Shown: positions 49,433 through 61,700, numbered from the stretch's first letter. The stretch is DNA of 64,000 nucleotides from Rhexocercosporidium sp. MPI-PUGE-AT-0058 (GCA_020746875.1 JAGTJL010000011.1:2108001-2172000); one strand, 5' to 3'. Notes: generated by a model from the sequence alone, not told the origin. Numbers and translations are program-made.

Positions 49433-51407
49433 TCACTTCGTAGCCGGCGTGATTCCGAGGACTTTCATTCCGTTCTCCAGCACTGTTCTCGTAGTTTCAT
49501 ACAGCATGACCTGAGCCGGCGTAGGGCTAGCTCCTTCCTCCAGTTCACCCAAGCATGTTGACAATTGTGACATAACGCTAGAAAGATATGCCATAATGCC
49601 AGCCGATTCCAAGGTGTTGTAAGCCGTGCTCGTAATGTCCGGGTATTGTATCAAGTAACGGAGAAGGTTGCTTTGATCTTCGCCTTCAACAGAGGTATAC
49701 TCTTCGTCGGTGAGGTCAAGGGTAGCGTGATATGGGTAGAGGATGGAGCACAGCTTGGCATACCAATACTGGAGATCAGGACCTGTCCCTTCATCGAACG
49801 ATGTCATCTGGCAGATGTCGAAGGCGTGATTGTTGGCTCTCCTTGCTGCAAGTTCTTGAGCCAGAAGAGCAGTGGTCCCGATGGCGGCAAGTGCTTCTTC
49901 GTCGGTATCACCAAGCAAAGCAGATTTCTTCGGGTTCTCCTTCAGTGACCCCTCCATTGCAGTCTGATATTGATCGAGAATATCACCTAGCATATGCCCC
50001 TCGCCCAACTGCTTCGACATTTGGGAGCTTTCGCTAAAGTTGACCCACTGCAACTTGTTCACTAGATCGGACATACCCATAAGCTCCAAGATCTTGAACA
50101 TTCGCGGGAAATGCGTGGTATGTTGATCTGAAGCAACGACGTAGATCATCTTGTCGAACTTGTATTTCCTGTACCGCTCCAAGACAGCAGCAAGGTCTCT
50201 GAGCAGGTACGTACTAGTTCCAGCGCGGTTGCGGATAATCGCCGTACCCAGTGGCCTGCCAGTGTGCTTCTTCAAGTCAATGAGCCAGGTCGTGGATTCC
50301 CCCTCCTCGCTCACCTCGCTTATTCCTTTGCTCTTCAAAATCTCCTCCACTTCAGCGATGATTGTGGGACTGACTTGTGACTCGCCAGAGTATTCATCGA
50401 AGCTAACGTTCAGTCGAGCATAAAGCTTGGTGTAGTTCTCGATGTTGACGTCGCGGACTCGCTTCCAGAATCCTATCGCTTTCTCCTCACCATCCTCGAT
50501 TCTCTTGCAAAATGAGTTTCGTTCTGCGAATACGCCTTTCGACTCAATCTCTGTGGAATCACCTCCTCCATCTCGAATTCTCTTGCTTTCCACCACCTCT
50601 GGAACGAATTCTGCGTTCACCTTGTGGTATACCTCCAGCAGATGTCCAATTGGGTCCGCCACGAACTTTTCTTCCGAACCATATCGCTCCCATCCCGCTC
50701 CTAGCAAACCAATAGGCATACCCCAATCTCCCAAATAGTTGATCTTACAAACGTCCCAGCCCATTGACTCGTGCAGGTTGCTGATGAAGGAACCAATGAT
50801 GGTACTGCGAAGATGTTTCCCTTGAAATTCGCTTGCGATGTTTGGTGACGAGAAGTCAACGACCAGCTTCTTGCGGCCGGAGTCGAGTGCAGATATGTCT
50901 TGAACCCTGAGTAAGGTATCTCGTCCATACATTTCCTTCCGGTCATGAATGTAGGGGAACAAGAGTCGAGGAAGTATTTGTGGCTTGAGCATAATGCGAA
51001 GTTGAACTCCATCCAGGAATGGAAGGTTGAAGAGCGCGCATTCTGGAAACTAGTTTGGCATATTACTATGAATTGATTACTGAAGGGAAGGGAGAGTTGT
51101 GATAGAAGAGGGAAACCCATACCGTTGTTATCAGCTCGACTCCAAGCACGTTTGGTTTAGAGCCATGTTTCAGTCTTGGCAAGATGACCGCCAGATCTCC
51201 ATTGAAGACGTCGCCGGGTGATAGGATTGAGGTGTACGCATTTTTCGGGTCACCGTCGACAAGGCTATTGAGGATGTCGGCGAAGTAGCAACGACCAATA
51301 TCAAGGGGCTTCTTCAAGACCTCGGCAGCGTCAAAGTGTGGAATAGGGACCTTCAGGCCCAGCCTTCCGAGAAATGCCTCAAGTTGGGTAATCGTTAAGG
51401 TCGCCAT
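49433..51407 (-). CDS. Arginyl-tRNA synthetase (cytosolic-type, divergent), two exons
   Basis: Charges tRNA-Arg with arginine using ATP (class Ia). Model: exon 1 51,407-51,123, intron 51,122-51,050 (73 bp, GTATGG...CTAG), exon 2 51,049-49,433, phase 0, 633 residues. The start is fixed by an in-frame TAG two codons upstream. The N-terminal domain (residues 1 to about 115) carries SPGDVFNGDLAVILPRLK. The class I HIGH-type motif is KHLRSTIIG (about 173-181) after DFSSPNIASEFQ. ASDQHTTHF lies at about 402-410. The KMSKS-equivalent loop is SQMSKQLG (about 437-444). The C-terminal helical tRNA-binding domain ends ENGMKVLGITP. The conserved block usually reading GPYLQYxHxRL is GPDLQYWYAKL (about 518-528), changing Tyr, His and Arg positions. 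The frame is intact and undamaged by RIP. Flanked by transposon blocks; it could be the housekeeping enzyme or a diverged paralogue. Confidence 0.92.
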
Positions 51408-52000
51408 AATCTAGGCGTTGCGTCAGGTTCTCTCGGTGATGTCTTACTATGAAAGTGCGTTGTTGTTGGTTTTGTGAGAGAGATGGTGGCTGTCCTGCTG
51501 TTTGGATGACGTGGATATTAGCTGAAGATCGAGTCATCGACACGTCGTTTCGAGCGAGTCGCCAGATGCGAGATGACATTGCACACTTGGCAATTTTGGG
51601 ATGTCCATCCATGGGAGGCAAAAGTTGTTGTTGCCAATTGCCATTCTGCCGGAGTTTCTTGTGGTGTTTTTGAGTGAGGCTGCGGACTCGTGTACGCTGC
51701 CCATTGGTGTTGGTCCTGCAGGTGAGCAAGCCTTCCCCAATGAATGCGGATGCTCCCTCAGATTCATGCAGCCTCGTATTATTTATTGGCCAAACTTGCT
51801 CTATGGTCTCTGATTACCTCCCATGATCTGATAGACAAGGACTGGGTGGCAAGGCTCAGACGGGGAAGAGTTGGCAGGGAGATCATGCCCTTCGATTACC
51901 AAGATACACGCGGCTTTCTTGCTCGAGTCCAGTCGTAAATCGGTTCATTCGATGAAGTTCGGACAATCAAGAGTGGCCATTTCTGCGATCCGAATTTCTC
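51408..52000. other. 5' flank of the arginyl-tRNA synthetase gene
   Basis: GC-balanced up to about 51,990. Overlapping frames of 60-116 codons on both strands are not credible genes (no domain, overlapping each other). Presumably promoter and 5' UTR. Confidence 0.45.
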
Positions 52001-53290
52001 TCTTTATTATATCTTTTTATTCTTTGTTATTTAATTTCCCTTTTCTTAAGCGTTTTTAAAAGCGTACTTATTAAAGACTTAAATAAAAGGTAAAAAAATA
52101 CTTTTATTTTAATATTCGTACTTATATAAATTCAAGCATTTAGCTTAAATTAAATATAAAAAGTAATATTTTATTAAGTAATAAAGGTATTATTAGTTTT
52201 AATAAAAATCGTATACATTTTTCTAATTTATCATAATAATTAAATAAACTTTTTTTTCGTTCAATCTTTTTTAATTTTTTGATAATATTTTTAATAGTAA
52301 TTAAGATTTAATTAATAAAGAAATTAAAACTTTTTATAATATAAAATTATTAGATTTCTTAACGAATACTTAAAACTGTTTATTTAAAACTTTTTTTTAA
52401 AAGAGCTAAAGATTATTTTAATTTTATTATTTAAATTAATATATTATAAAAACTTAAGTTTTTTTTAAAAAGAAAACTTAACTTAGCTGAGTTATTATAA
52501 TTTATAATTGATAATTTAAAATTATTAATTTTAATTAAGAAAAAAGCCTTAGTTTTGCTTAAAAAGCTTATAATTAATCGTTTACTTTTAATTTTACAAA
52601 TAATAACTTTAGCTTTTATAACTTATAAATTAAGATTATAAGAAACTAAATTAATTTTTTATTTTTTATTTAAAATTATGAGTAAAAAAGTAAAGTTTTT
52701 TGTTATAATTTTTTGATTCCAAATTTTTGGAAATATTAATTTTATTAAATATCTTTTAGTTTTATTTATAAGAAAGAAGAAAAAAACATATTTTTAACTT
52801 ATTTACGATTATATTAACTTAATGATGAGTTTAAGTTATTATATATAATTAATTAAAAATTTAATTATTTTTCACGATAGATTTTTATACGATTTTAAAC
52901 ATTTCTAATAATACTTAATCTAAAGATCGTTTAAAGCTAAAGTTTAAATGTGTTATTGATTTATTACTATTATTAAAGTATAAAAATATTTTTTTTACTT
53001 TTAAATCATACGTTTCATATTAGTTTATTTAATATATATATTTAAATAAAATATTTTCTTTTATAAAATTAAATCTCATATGTTATAATTATATTACATA
53101 ATTTAAAAATTAAATATATATAGTTTTAATATAAATAAAGCAAGTTATATAAATAAATATCTTAAATATAAGTAAAGGCAATATATAAATTAATAGTATA
53201 TTAAATTACTAAAGTATTTTAATTCAACTTTAATATAAAGGACTTAAAAAAGCATAATTTATAAAAATACTAAATTCATTTAATTGATTG
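52001..53290. other. Extremely AT-rich tract
   Basis: Almost only A and T with rare C/G for about 1.3 kb, no open frame and no recognised repeat. The edge at about 52,000 is sharp. Likely a very old or heavily RIPped repeat, or a structural AT-rich segment. Confidence 0.5.
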
Positions 53291-54437
53291 ATTGATTCCT
53301 TCTAACGTGCTGTGTAAGTCGATGACTATAGTAGCACGGCTAAGACCCTTAGGCCTAGCGATCTGGTGAGGTAAGGTCTTATATACAAAGTCTGAGAGTA
53401 AAAAATAAGGAAGGCAGGAGCACAGGGTGCCCTGAAAGGACTATATTAGCTAAGCCTTAATATACTTCCCCTAAAAACCTCTTATGTATTCCCGGAGATA
53501 TCAGGGTTTAGGTCCTAAGCAGGCCCTTTTACTTATTACAAAACTAAAGTAGATATATGTTCTCCTCTCCTTTCTCTTCTACTGCCCCTACTCCGTAAGC
53601 AGCCTTTCCCTTAACTCCTTCAACCCTTTTCTTCCGAATATACTGTATTTTCCCTACTTAACCCTTTGCTAACCTCATATAAGACTTTCCTCCTCGGTAG
53701 TATCTCTTTTACTCTTTAAGTATATATATATATATATCGATATAGCCGGGCGTATTAAGACAGGCGGGAGAGGTAGTATAATATATAAAAAACCGAAGGT
53801 CGAAAGAGCCACAGGAAAGAGCGCCTTTTGTCGTACACGTAGTAAATTCGAACCGAAGTGAAAAACTCTGCGTCGCTACCTTAGAAGGCTCCGACCGATC
53901 GGTAGTACTAGGCAATCAGTTCTACTAAACACCTCGGTATAGTCCTATTCCTTACATAGGTAGTCGGTTTCGATCTTTCGTTAATTTTATGCTTTGTCGT
54001 AGTAGCTGCCTCTGTTTTGTAGCTACGGTGGCCATAACTCCAATTAATTGTGACCCAATCTTAGCTCTGCAAATACTCAAAAGAGTACTAGAGGTTCATA
54101 AGATGCACCGCGTATAGATGTTGAGTCGTCGCATCCCACAAAATTCAGTTATTTATCTAAGTAAATCAATTATATATTTATTTTATTTGACTATAATATA
54201 AAGTGGTTGTTTATTTATAATATTTCTAAAGTAAGGTATTTTGGTAGGAAAAGGGTGTGCATGTGTCCGGGGTGTGTACGTAACAGGGAATACGAGTAGA
54301 ATCATTTGCAAAATCAGCTTTACCTCCAAACCCGCTAGAAGATCGGAGCTCCTTCAATAGTACCTATGCGACATGTTCTCGCGATTCAAAGGCACAAAAA
54401 ACTGGGCATGTTTTAGCAGATCTTAAATTTTATTACA
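53291..54437. other. Mixed-composition spacer
   Basis: The GC-richer stretch 53,311-53,540 starts TGTGTAAGTC and ends TTATTACA, as an LTR might, but no second copy or target duplication is visible. A (TA)n run lies at about 53,720-53,737. No gene is recognised; the longest frame (68 codons, minus, 53,709-53,915) has no features. Confidence 0.4.
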
Positions 54438-54441
54438 CTAT

Positions 54442-54793
54442 CTAGTCTTCTTCCGATTCATCTTCTTTATCGTACTCATCTCTAAAATCCACCCCTTGGA
54501 TATCTTCCTCTTTACTCTTTTCCTCTTCATTCTCTTCCTCTTCACTCTCTTCTTCACTACTCTCCTCTTCACTAGTCCCCCTACTATTTTCCTTATTACT
54601 ATGCTTCCCTTTAATACTCTCTTCTCTAGCTGTTTGGATATCCATAAGATGCTCAAGATCTTCGAGGTCCTCAAGATCTTCGAGGTCCTCAAGATCTTCG
54701 AGGTCCTCAAGATCTTCGAGGTCCTCAAGATCCTCAGAATCGTCCAGATCCCCAGAACTCTTATTACTGCTTTCTGTAAGCTCGCCTTTGTAA
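54442..54793 (-). CDS. 3' end of an acidic low-complexity frame with DLEDLE repeats
   Basis: One minus-strand frame is open from just after a TGA at about 54,825 down to the TAG at 54,442-54,444. It encodes a basic start (RRNGGARRYKGELTESSNK), then GDLDDSEDLEDLEDLEDLED from an 18-bp tandem repeat (54,652-54,736), then a Glu/Ser-rich tail (SEEESSEEESEEEENEEEKS) ending DESEED. There is no early in-frame ATG; the only internal one is at 54,645. It is therefore either the last exon of a gene whose 5' part lies at higher coordinates, now in degraded DNA, or a remnant. A 123-codon ILRTSK frame on the same strand is the frame-shifted shadow of the repeat. Function unknown; acidic tails of this kind occur in chromatin-associated and transposase-like proteins. 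Confidence 0.4.
54652..54736. repeat. 18-bp tandem repeat, four copies and a partial
   Basis: Perfect copies of CTCAAGATCTTCGAGGTC at 54,652-54,723 plus a partial unit to 54,736. In the acidic minus-strand frame it encodes repeated DLEDLE hexapeptides. The identity between units suggests recent expansion. Confidence 0.9.
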
Positions 54794-54839
54794 CGTCGAG
54801 CACCCCCATTCCGCCTACCTCGCGTAATTCAGCACTTTT

Positions 54840-55778
54840 TATTTAATACTTAATAACTTTACGCTACGTTAACTTTTATATAAGAAATTATAAAATTAGA
54901 ATCTCTTGTTGTTTTTGATTTTATATAATTTGACGATTTCTAGTAATAATTTGGACTAGTTCCCCCCCCCCCCCCCCTTTTCCTTAGTTTTAATTACTTT
55001 AACTTTTTTTTACTTTTTGATTTTTATATTTGCTTTTCTTAATTTGTAATCCTTTTTATTAATTTCTTTTATAATTTTCTTAAAGAGTAAACGTTATATT
55101 AGAAGTTAATTATATAATCCGCTTGCTAACGTATAGATTTGTATATAGAAGTGTTTCTTAGTTTTAAGAGTTTATAATTAAATAGAAGTATTAAAAAGCT
55201 TTAGAGAAAGTATTATTATTCTTTAAGGCTCTTAAAGAGCCGGTTCTGTCGATTTATTATTATTTTTTAAATAATAATAAGTTTATTAAGGGTTTAGCTA
55301 TATATACCGGCTATAATCCATTAGTTCTTCACTTAGATTTAATATTAAAAAGAGTAATAATTTCTTAACGAGCTTTTTAGTAATAAATAAGGAAATTGCG
55401 CTTACAAATTAGTATATAATCGATTAAAGAACTTAATTTATATAATTCCTTTCGATAAGCACGCTTTAAAGTAAAGAAAATTATTAAATATAAAGGTTAT
55501 AAGACGTATGACGTATATATAAGTAAATATAATAAGAAAATATTATATTTAAAGCATTTCTAAATGAATTCCGTTGTCTCATAGCTTTTGTAATTGTTTA
55601 AGATAAAAAGTCTTGCTAAACGATTACGTAGTTGCGTCTAAAGGATAAATACTTTTTTTTTTTTTTTAGCTATTTAAGAGCGGTTTTGTCGGTCGTTTAC
55701 TTATTATTAGTTATAATAAAGTATTAATTATTGAATATATTTAATTAAGACGGAAACTATTATTATTAAAAGTTATAT
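54840..55778. other. AT-rich degraded DNA with a poly-C run
   Basis: RIP-like AT-rich DNA without recognised motifs. A run of about 16 C at about 54,963-54,978 resembles the homopolymer at the ends of the MITEs near 28 kb, but no opposite inverted-repeat end is seen. Ends at TATAT, the pentamer before the gypsy LTR. Confidence 0.45.
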
Positions 55779-58271
55779 TGTGGTGGGGTTGACCTCAGAG
55801 GTCCATTTGTCACGTGATTGAGCCGCATCTTACTGTATTTAAGATAGCCTCTAGGGCAGCATCTTTTATAAATAATAACGATTTTTATTATTATAACTTT
55901 TCCTTTTTATTTAAATTATACTTCTTTTCTCTTTTAATAAATTATACTTTTTAAATATATAATATTTTTAATATTCGTTAAATAAGTATTTCTTACGTTT
56001 ATCTTCTAGCACTTGCTTTACTACTTTCTTATTATATACTTAGTGTTTTCCCTTTTATATATTTTAATAACTTACGTAAGAAGTAAGTAAAAAAGCTAAA
56101 ATAAAGTACGTAAAAAAGCTTAAAGGCCTCTTATACTAATTATAAGGACTGAAACCGATAAGTGCTCGAACTAGTATAGACTTATTTACTTAGAGATCTC
56201 CTAGCTCTTAAAGTAGAATTAGATACGGCACTTCGATAGTCTCTTATAATATAACGAGAAGTATAAGAAGTCTAAAGAGAAATTACTTACTTTTAATATA
56301 AGAGTACTTAGATTACTGGAAATACCAGCTTTAGTATATAAAGCATCGATGTTAAAAAAAGTCGGACCAAAAATAGCCGGATTACGTTATTAAAAACGCT
56401 TTAACTAATATTAAAGCATATTTAATATTTCAGAAACGAAAAGTAAATTATTTAAAATAAATCCGGCAAATTTTAACGTTAATTACACTTTTAATAAGCG
56501 TATTTATTATTCTTTTCCTTTTCTTTTTCCGCTAAGAGCTTATTTTAGGCTAGCGAGACGGAGCTTAATAAAAAAGTATACGGGGTTTTACTTTATACTT
56601 TTTTAATTAGTTTCGGTCTTAAGTTATTTTACGCCGAGATTAATTTTAATAATAATAAAGCTTTTATATTTAACGAGATTTATTTACTTCGCTTAAACTT
56701 ATACGTTCGTTTATTATAAGAATAAGAAGCCTAGACTTCGGCGTCTTTCGGGCTTTATTATCCAGGAGGAGCTTAAAGCTATAAGTACTTTAATTTAATA
56801 TTTTTACTTATATATTTCCTTTATTTTCTCGAGCTCGTATATTCTTCTTTTTTTAATATAATATATTATATCTTTTATTCTTTTATTAATAATATTAAGC
56901 GTATTTGCTTTTTAATAAATTATTAATTTTTATTAAGAAAAATTAATTATATTCGAAAATAATATTAAAAATAACGCCTTTAACGGCAACTTAAAGGGCA
57001 AGGAGCTTAAACGAGCTACTGATAACTTCTTTATAACCCGAGGAAGTATTACGACCCCGATTATAGATTATTTTATTATTAAGACTAATTTTACAGGCTT
57101 TGCAAGCTCTTTTACTTTCGTGCCTGCTAGACTTTTAATAAAGCTTAATATCGTTGGAATTACTAATCTTATTTTATTGTAATTATTAAGAGTACTTGTG
57201 AACGATGCTTTAATTATAAGTAAAAGAAAGAAGAGAAATAGAACTAGCGGTAATAACTTACGATAAGATATATTTAATTATAATTAAAGTATTAGCTATT
57301 TAGAAAGCTTTAATATAAGAGCTTAAGCCGCTTTTTAAGCTTTACCGGCTTATATAATACTTATTCAGCTTATATATCCTTAATTTATATTATATTCGCT
57401 TCCGAAGCAGAAGGGACTTAACCCCGCTAATATAAGTTATGTAGCACCGCTTTAAGCTTAAGCTATTTCCGTTTAGGCTTTCCAATTAATACGACTTGCG
57501 CTAGGATAATATAAACCTACTAAAACTTTTATATTATACGGAATAAACGAGGCTTTAAATAATTATTATTATAAACTTACTTCTAATAATATAGCGTCTT
57601 AATAGCTTATATTTCAGGCCGTACGACTTATTACGGACTTTATTAAAAGACTTTTTTAATTCGTAGTAGCTTAAGTTATATTAACCTCAGGCACTTTTAA
57701 TTATTTATATTTTAACGAGAATAATATAATTAAGTTCTTTAAGACCTTAAAGTAGCTCTTTACGGCTCGAGGTATTATAAATAACGCCGAAAAGAAATAG
57801 TACGTCGTGGATTACTACACCTTCGAAGTAGGCCAAAACATCGAATGGCTCTCCGACTTCCTTAATAGTATTTATTAAGAATTAATTAAGGAAGTTATAA
57901 AAAAATACCGAATGTTTAACCTTAAGTAATATCGTTATACTTTTTAAAACTTAAAGAAGATATTTAATAATTTTAAATATATTATAAAAGATACTTTTAA
58001 ATCTCAATCTTAATAGTTCTTCCGAGCTTTTAAAGAGGTTAATCGAGCTTATATATAAAAGAAAATTATTATAAAGCGACAAATAATTATAAAGTTTTTA
58101 ACGGCTTTATTTAAATACTTAAAGCGAAAAGCCGGAACTTTTATAAAAAATAATAATATTTTTAATATAAAAAACATACGATTTTTCGATAAAATATACG
58201 CTAAAATAAAAGACTTATTCCGAATCGAGCGGGAAATTAATACGTTAATTAAAGAAAAAGGATTATTTATA

Positions 58272-58362
58272 TGTCGTGCGAAATCCAGGGGTGCAGGGGT
58301 ATAAAGGCCATATATAGTCAAATACGCAGTTTACAGACTGCGGGTCCGCTTTTTGTACGTCA
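58272..58362. repeat. Left LTR of the TRIM-like element
   Basis: 91 bp, TG...CA ends, preceded by TTATA. Contains the hairpin at 58,325-58,342. Confidence 0.9.
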
Positions 58363-58687
58363 GTTAAGAGCCACAGCTCTGTCTTGAGTCTACGACAGGG
58401 GACTGCGTCACTGTGGCTATTTTTGAGCTTCTATTTATGCCGCGCTTTGCCCGAGATTTCCCCGCCTTCGCTTAACCACAGCGAGCGGAGGCAGACGTTC
58501 GCTTCTTTAGCGAATGAGCTGCTTGCCAGCGACTCAGGGGCCTTAAGAAAGCCTACTGCCTGACGTCACCAGCTGAAGAGCACCTTGGACACAAACAGGG
58601 GTTACCCTGGGGGGTGACAGAAGGGCCTAGACCTGGATTACAAACAGAGATCGCTGATTGGATAATATCTTCGACCTCTGGGGGGTG

Positions 58688-58778
58688 TGTCGTGCGAAAT
58701 CCAGGGGTGCAGGGGTATAAAGGCTATATATAGTCAAATACGCAGTTTACAGACTGCGGGTCCGCTTTTTGTACGTCA
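58688..58778. repeat. Right LTR of the TRIM-like element
   Basis: 91 bp, one substitution from the left copy, followed by TTATA at 58,779-58,783. Contains the same hairpin at 58,741-58,758. Confidence 0.9.
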
Positions 58779-61700
58779 TTATACGAATTACTTAAGCCGA
58801 CCGTCTTCGACTTAAGTCGAGTAATAATAAAACTCTTTTTTTAGCGGTATAATTCGGGGGGCTTAATTTTATAACTCGCCTTAAGCTTATAAAGTATAAG
58901 GACAATTCTTTAACTCGGGAGATCGACGACGTTTTTAAAAAGAGTTCGGTGCTTCGTTCTAGACTAAATTAAAAAAGGCATATTCGAGAAGAAGTTATTT
59001 CTATTATTAAGAGGCTGACTCGCGATATTAATTAAGTTATAAAACGGGATATTAATACGATTACGAAAGAATTAAATAACTTGCGTATTTTATACGTTAT
59101 TATAAAGAAAAAAAAGAATCCAAAATTAATAGCCGAAGTTAAAGCTTTATTTACTTACGAGTCGATCGCATACCCTGAAGAAGCTAAAGTATTTTATTAA
59201 GATTTTAAAATAAGCTTTAGATATGATCGACGTTTTAGTATAAAGGATAATATAAGCACCGGATACTTCTTTTGCTTTAATAAGCCGATTCCGGGTGTTA
59301 GACTTTAAGGATTTTATAAGTATTAAAATTAATATTACGAGTTTAAAAAACAGCTTAATTTAAAAATTATTTATAAGAATAAAAATAATTATATTTATAT
59401 AAGCTTTTAAAAGGAAGATATAAAAGCTTAAGTAATTTAATTTCCTTAGAATAAATTAAAAAGAAAAGTCCTTATTTTACGAATAATTAATATAAAAAGA
59501 AACTTAAACCCGAAGCGAAAAGAAGAAGTAGTCCAGAAGAAGCTCCGGGACGCTTAAGAAGTTCTTTTAATTTAATAAAATATTATACCGAAATCAACTT
59601 TAAAAGAACTAATATTAAAAACAAGTTAAAAGCTTTAAAATTATTCAAATATCTTCGCTATCCGACTCTTTAATATAATAAGATTAGCTAACGTTTAAAA
59701 CGTACTTATTATTTCTAATTCAAAAGGAATAAATAATAGCTTCGAAATAGCACTTATAAAAATAAAATAATAAAATACCGCTGCTTTTAAAACAATAATA
59801 AGAGCCGAATTATATATAACCGAAACTTTATTTTAAAAACGTTTTAAAGTTTAAATTAATTATAAAAGATTAAAAGTTCGCGAAAAAGTAAAGAATATTA
59901 TTAAATTTCAAAAGCTTATAAACGTAGACTTTTTAATTAAAGTATTTAAAGTAAAACTTATTCGGATTATCGCAAAAGATAATAATAATAATATTATTTT
60001 TAAGAAATTAAAAAAAGCTATTCCGGCTATAAGTCGAAAAGGACCGATTATTATTAAATTACTTTTTATAAAGATTATTTAGAAACGCGTTAAAAGTAAC
60101 TTACTTATTATTATTAAAATAACTTCAGGCCGACCTCGCGTATACTAGGCGCTATCGCGAAATAATTATACGCTAAATAATACGCTAGATAAGTTTCTTG
60201 TTTAAAAAGAGCTTTTTAAAAACTTGATTTTAAGAGAAATTCTTATTTTAATCGATTTATTAAAAATAAGTCGACTGAAGATTATTAATTAAGAGATTCA
60301 GGATTAGATCGTTACTGTTAATATTAAAATTGTAGAATATATAAAAACTCTTTAGGATTACGATTAAAAAAGGAATAATATTATATTTTAACGTCTTTTA
60401 TTATTTCGGACTAATATTTCGGATTTTATATTAAGAAAACTGCGAGTTTCGCAATAGCTTAAACGTATTTTCCTTAAATAAGTATAACGAGTTATTACTT
60501 ATTTTATTATATTTTGAGCTAAACTTATATATAAGCTTTAAGTTTAATAAAAGAAATGAAGATATTAAGTTTTTTTAATATAAGAAATACTGATTTAATA
60601 ATTAATTTTCTAATTATTATTAAGCCTGATTCTTTTCTTTAGCCCGGTGCTTATAATCTTAACCGCTATCTTAATAGCGTTTTAAAAAACAATAATTTTA
60701 AAAAAAGAATTTAAAGTCGACTTACTATTAATTGCTAAAGTTTACTTAATCGATATATTTTAAGAACCGAGTTATAAGTAATATTCTTTAACGCCGAAGT
60801 ATATAATTATTATACTTAAGAGAATAAGACTTAATAATATCCGAGCTACTTTTAATTCCGGCGCAGAAATCAATTATATATCTTATAATATTACCGTTTA
60901 ACTAAAAGTCCTTATTATAAAAAGCGACTTTATAACTTTAAAGAATATCATAGGCGTAAAATCGCGATTTCTAAAATATATGAATAATATCCCGGTTATA
61001 ATAAAAGATTATATTATTTTTATTAGGTTTTATATTATAAATATCTTAAGTATTAAAGTTATTCTTAGATTTCTATTCTTTCGAATTACGCGCGTTTTAT
61101 ATAAATACTTATTTAATATAAAAAACGGTTTAATTTACGCTAATTTATAAAATAAGACTACGCGACTAATTATTATTATTAAAGCAACTGAACTTACGGA
61201 ATACGCTAGAAGCATTGAAGCTGCGAAGTCTAAGAGCCGAGCTAGTAGAATATTATTAAATCCGGAATTAAACTATTTAGAATCCGAAACTGACTCGGAA
61301 AACGAATAATTAATTATAATTAAAGCTTTATAATTAATACCGTCGAATGCTTTTTGAAAAACACTTCCTTTAAGCTCGAGGACGAGCTTTTCTATAAAAA
61401 GGATAAAGAAACTTCTAATAATAAAAGTAATTCCTCTTTTAAAGACGTCTTATATATTTCTATCGAATATATAAAGCGAGAATTTATAATTTTAAAAACG
61501 GACTTTTACAATTACTTCTTTTATAAAAACTTTATTAAAGCTCTTTTCGGCAGAGAACGCGTATTTAATATTGTATTAATTAAGAAAATTAAACTTATTT
61601 TTTAATTTATTACGGATTATAATACTTTATTAATAACGTCTTTATTTAAAGAACGTAAATAAGTTTCGCAGGTTTATATTATATATAAGACGAAAAATAA

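Larger units (their letters stand above)
58272..58778. mobile_element. TRIM-like miniature LTR element (507 bp), not RIP-damaged
   Basis: Two direct 91-bp terminal repeats (58,272-58,362 and 58,688-58,778), TGTCGTGCGAAATCC to TTTGTACGTCA, differ at one position (C/T in AAGGCCAT versus AAGGCTAT). The element is flanked by a perfect target duplication TTATA (58,267-58,271 and 58,779-58,783). The 325-bp core has no open frame of note. Each LTR carries a TATA-like GTATAAAGG and a hairpin CGCAGT-TTACAG-ACTGCG. Just inside the left LTR, AGCCACAG (58,369-58,376) pairs with CTGTGGCT (58,411-58,418) around a smaller CTGTC/GACAG stem. A G-rich run CTGGGGGGTG precedes the right LTR, as a polypurine tract would. 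No primer-binding site complementary to a tRNA is obvious. It sits in gypsy gag, whose uninterrupted sequence is at 8,530-8,550. Confidence 0.9.

Noticed and set aside
49433..51407. Biosynthetic cluster with the synthetase as a self-resistance gene
   Set aside because: No polyketide, peptide-synthetase, terpene or tailoring genes are visible in the window; only the divergence itself is reported.
53311..53540. Solo LTR (TGTGTAAGTC ... TTATTACA)
   Set aside because: There is no target duplication (CGTGC versus AAACT) and no second copy in the window, so it is left as spacer.
54438..54809. ILRTSK-repeat protein of 123 codons on the minus strand
   Set aside because: It is the frame-shifted reading of the 18-bp array. 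The acidic frame gives the more natural protein and the matching Glu-rich tail.
58272..58778. Hammerhead ribozyme (retrozyme) in the TRIM-like LTR
   Set aside because: A CGAAA-like piece is present, but the CTGANGA core is not.
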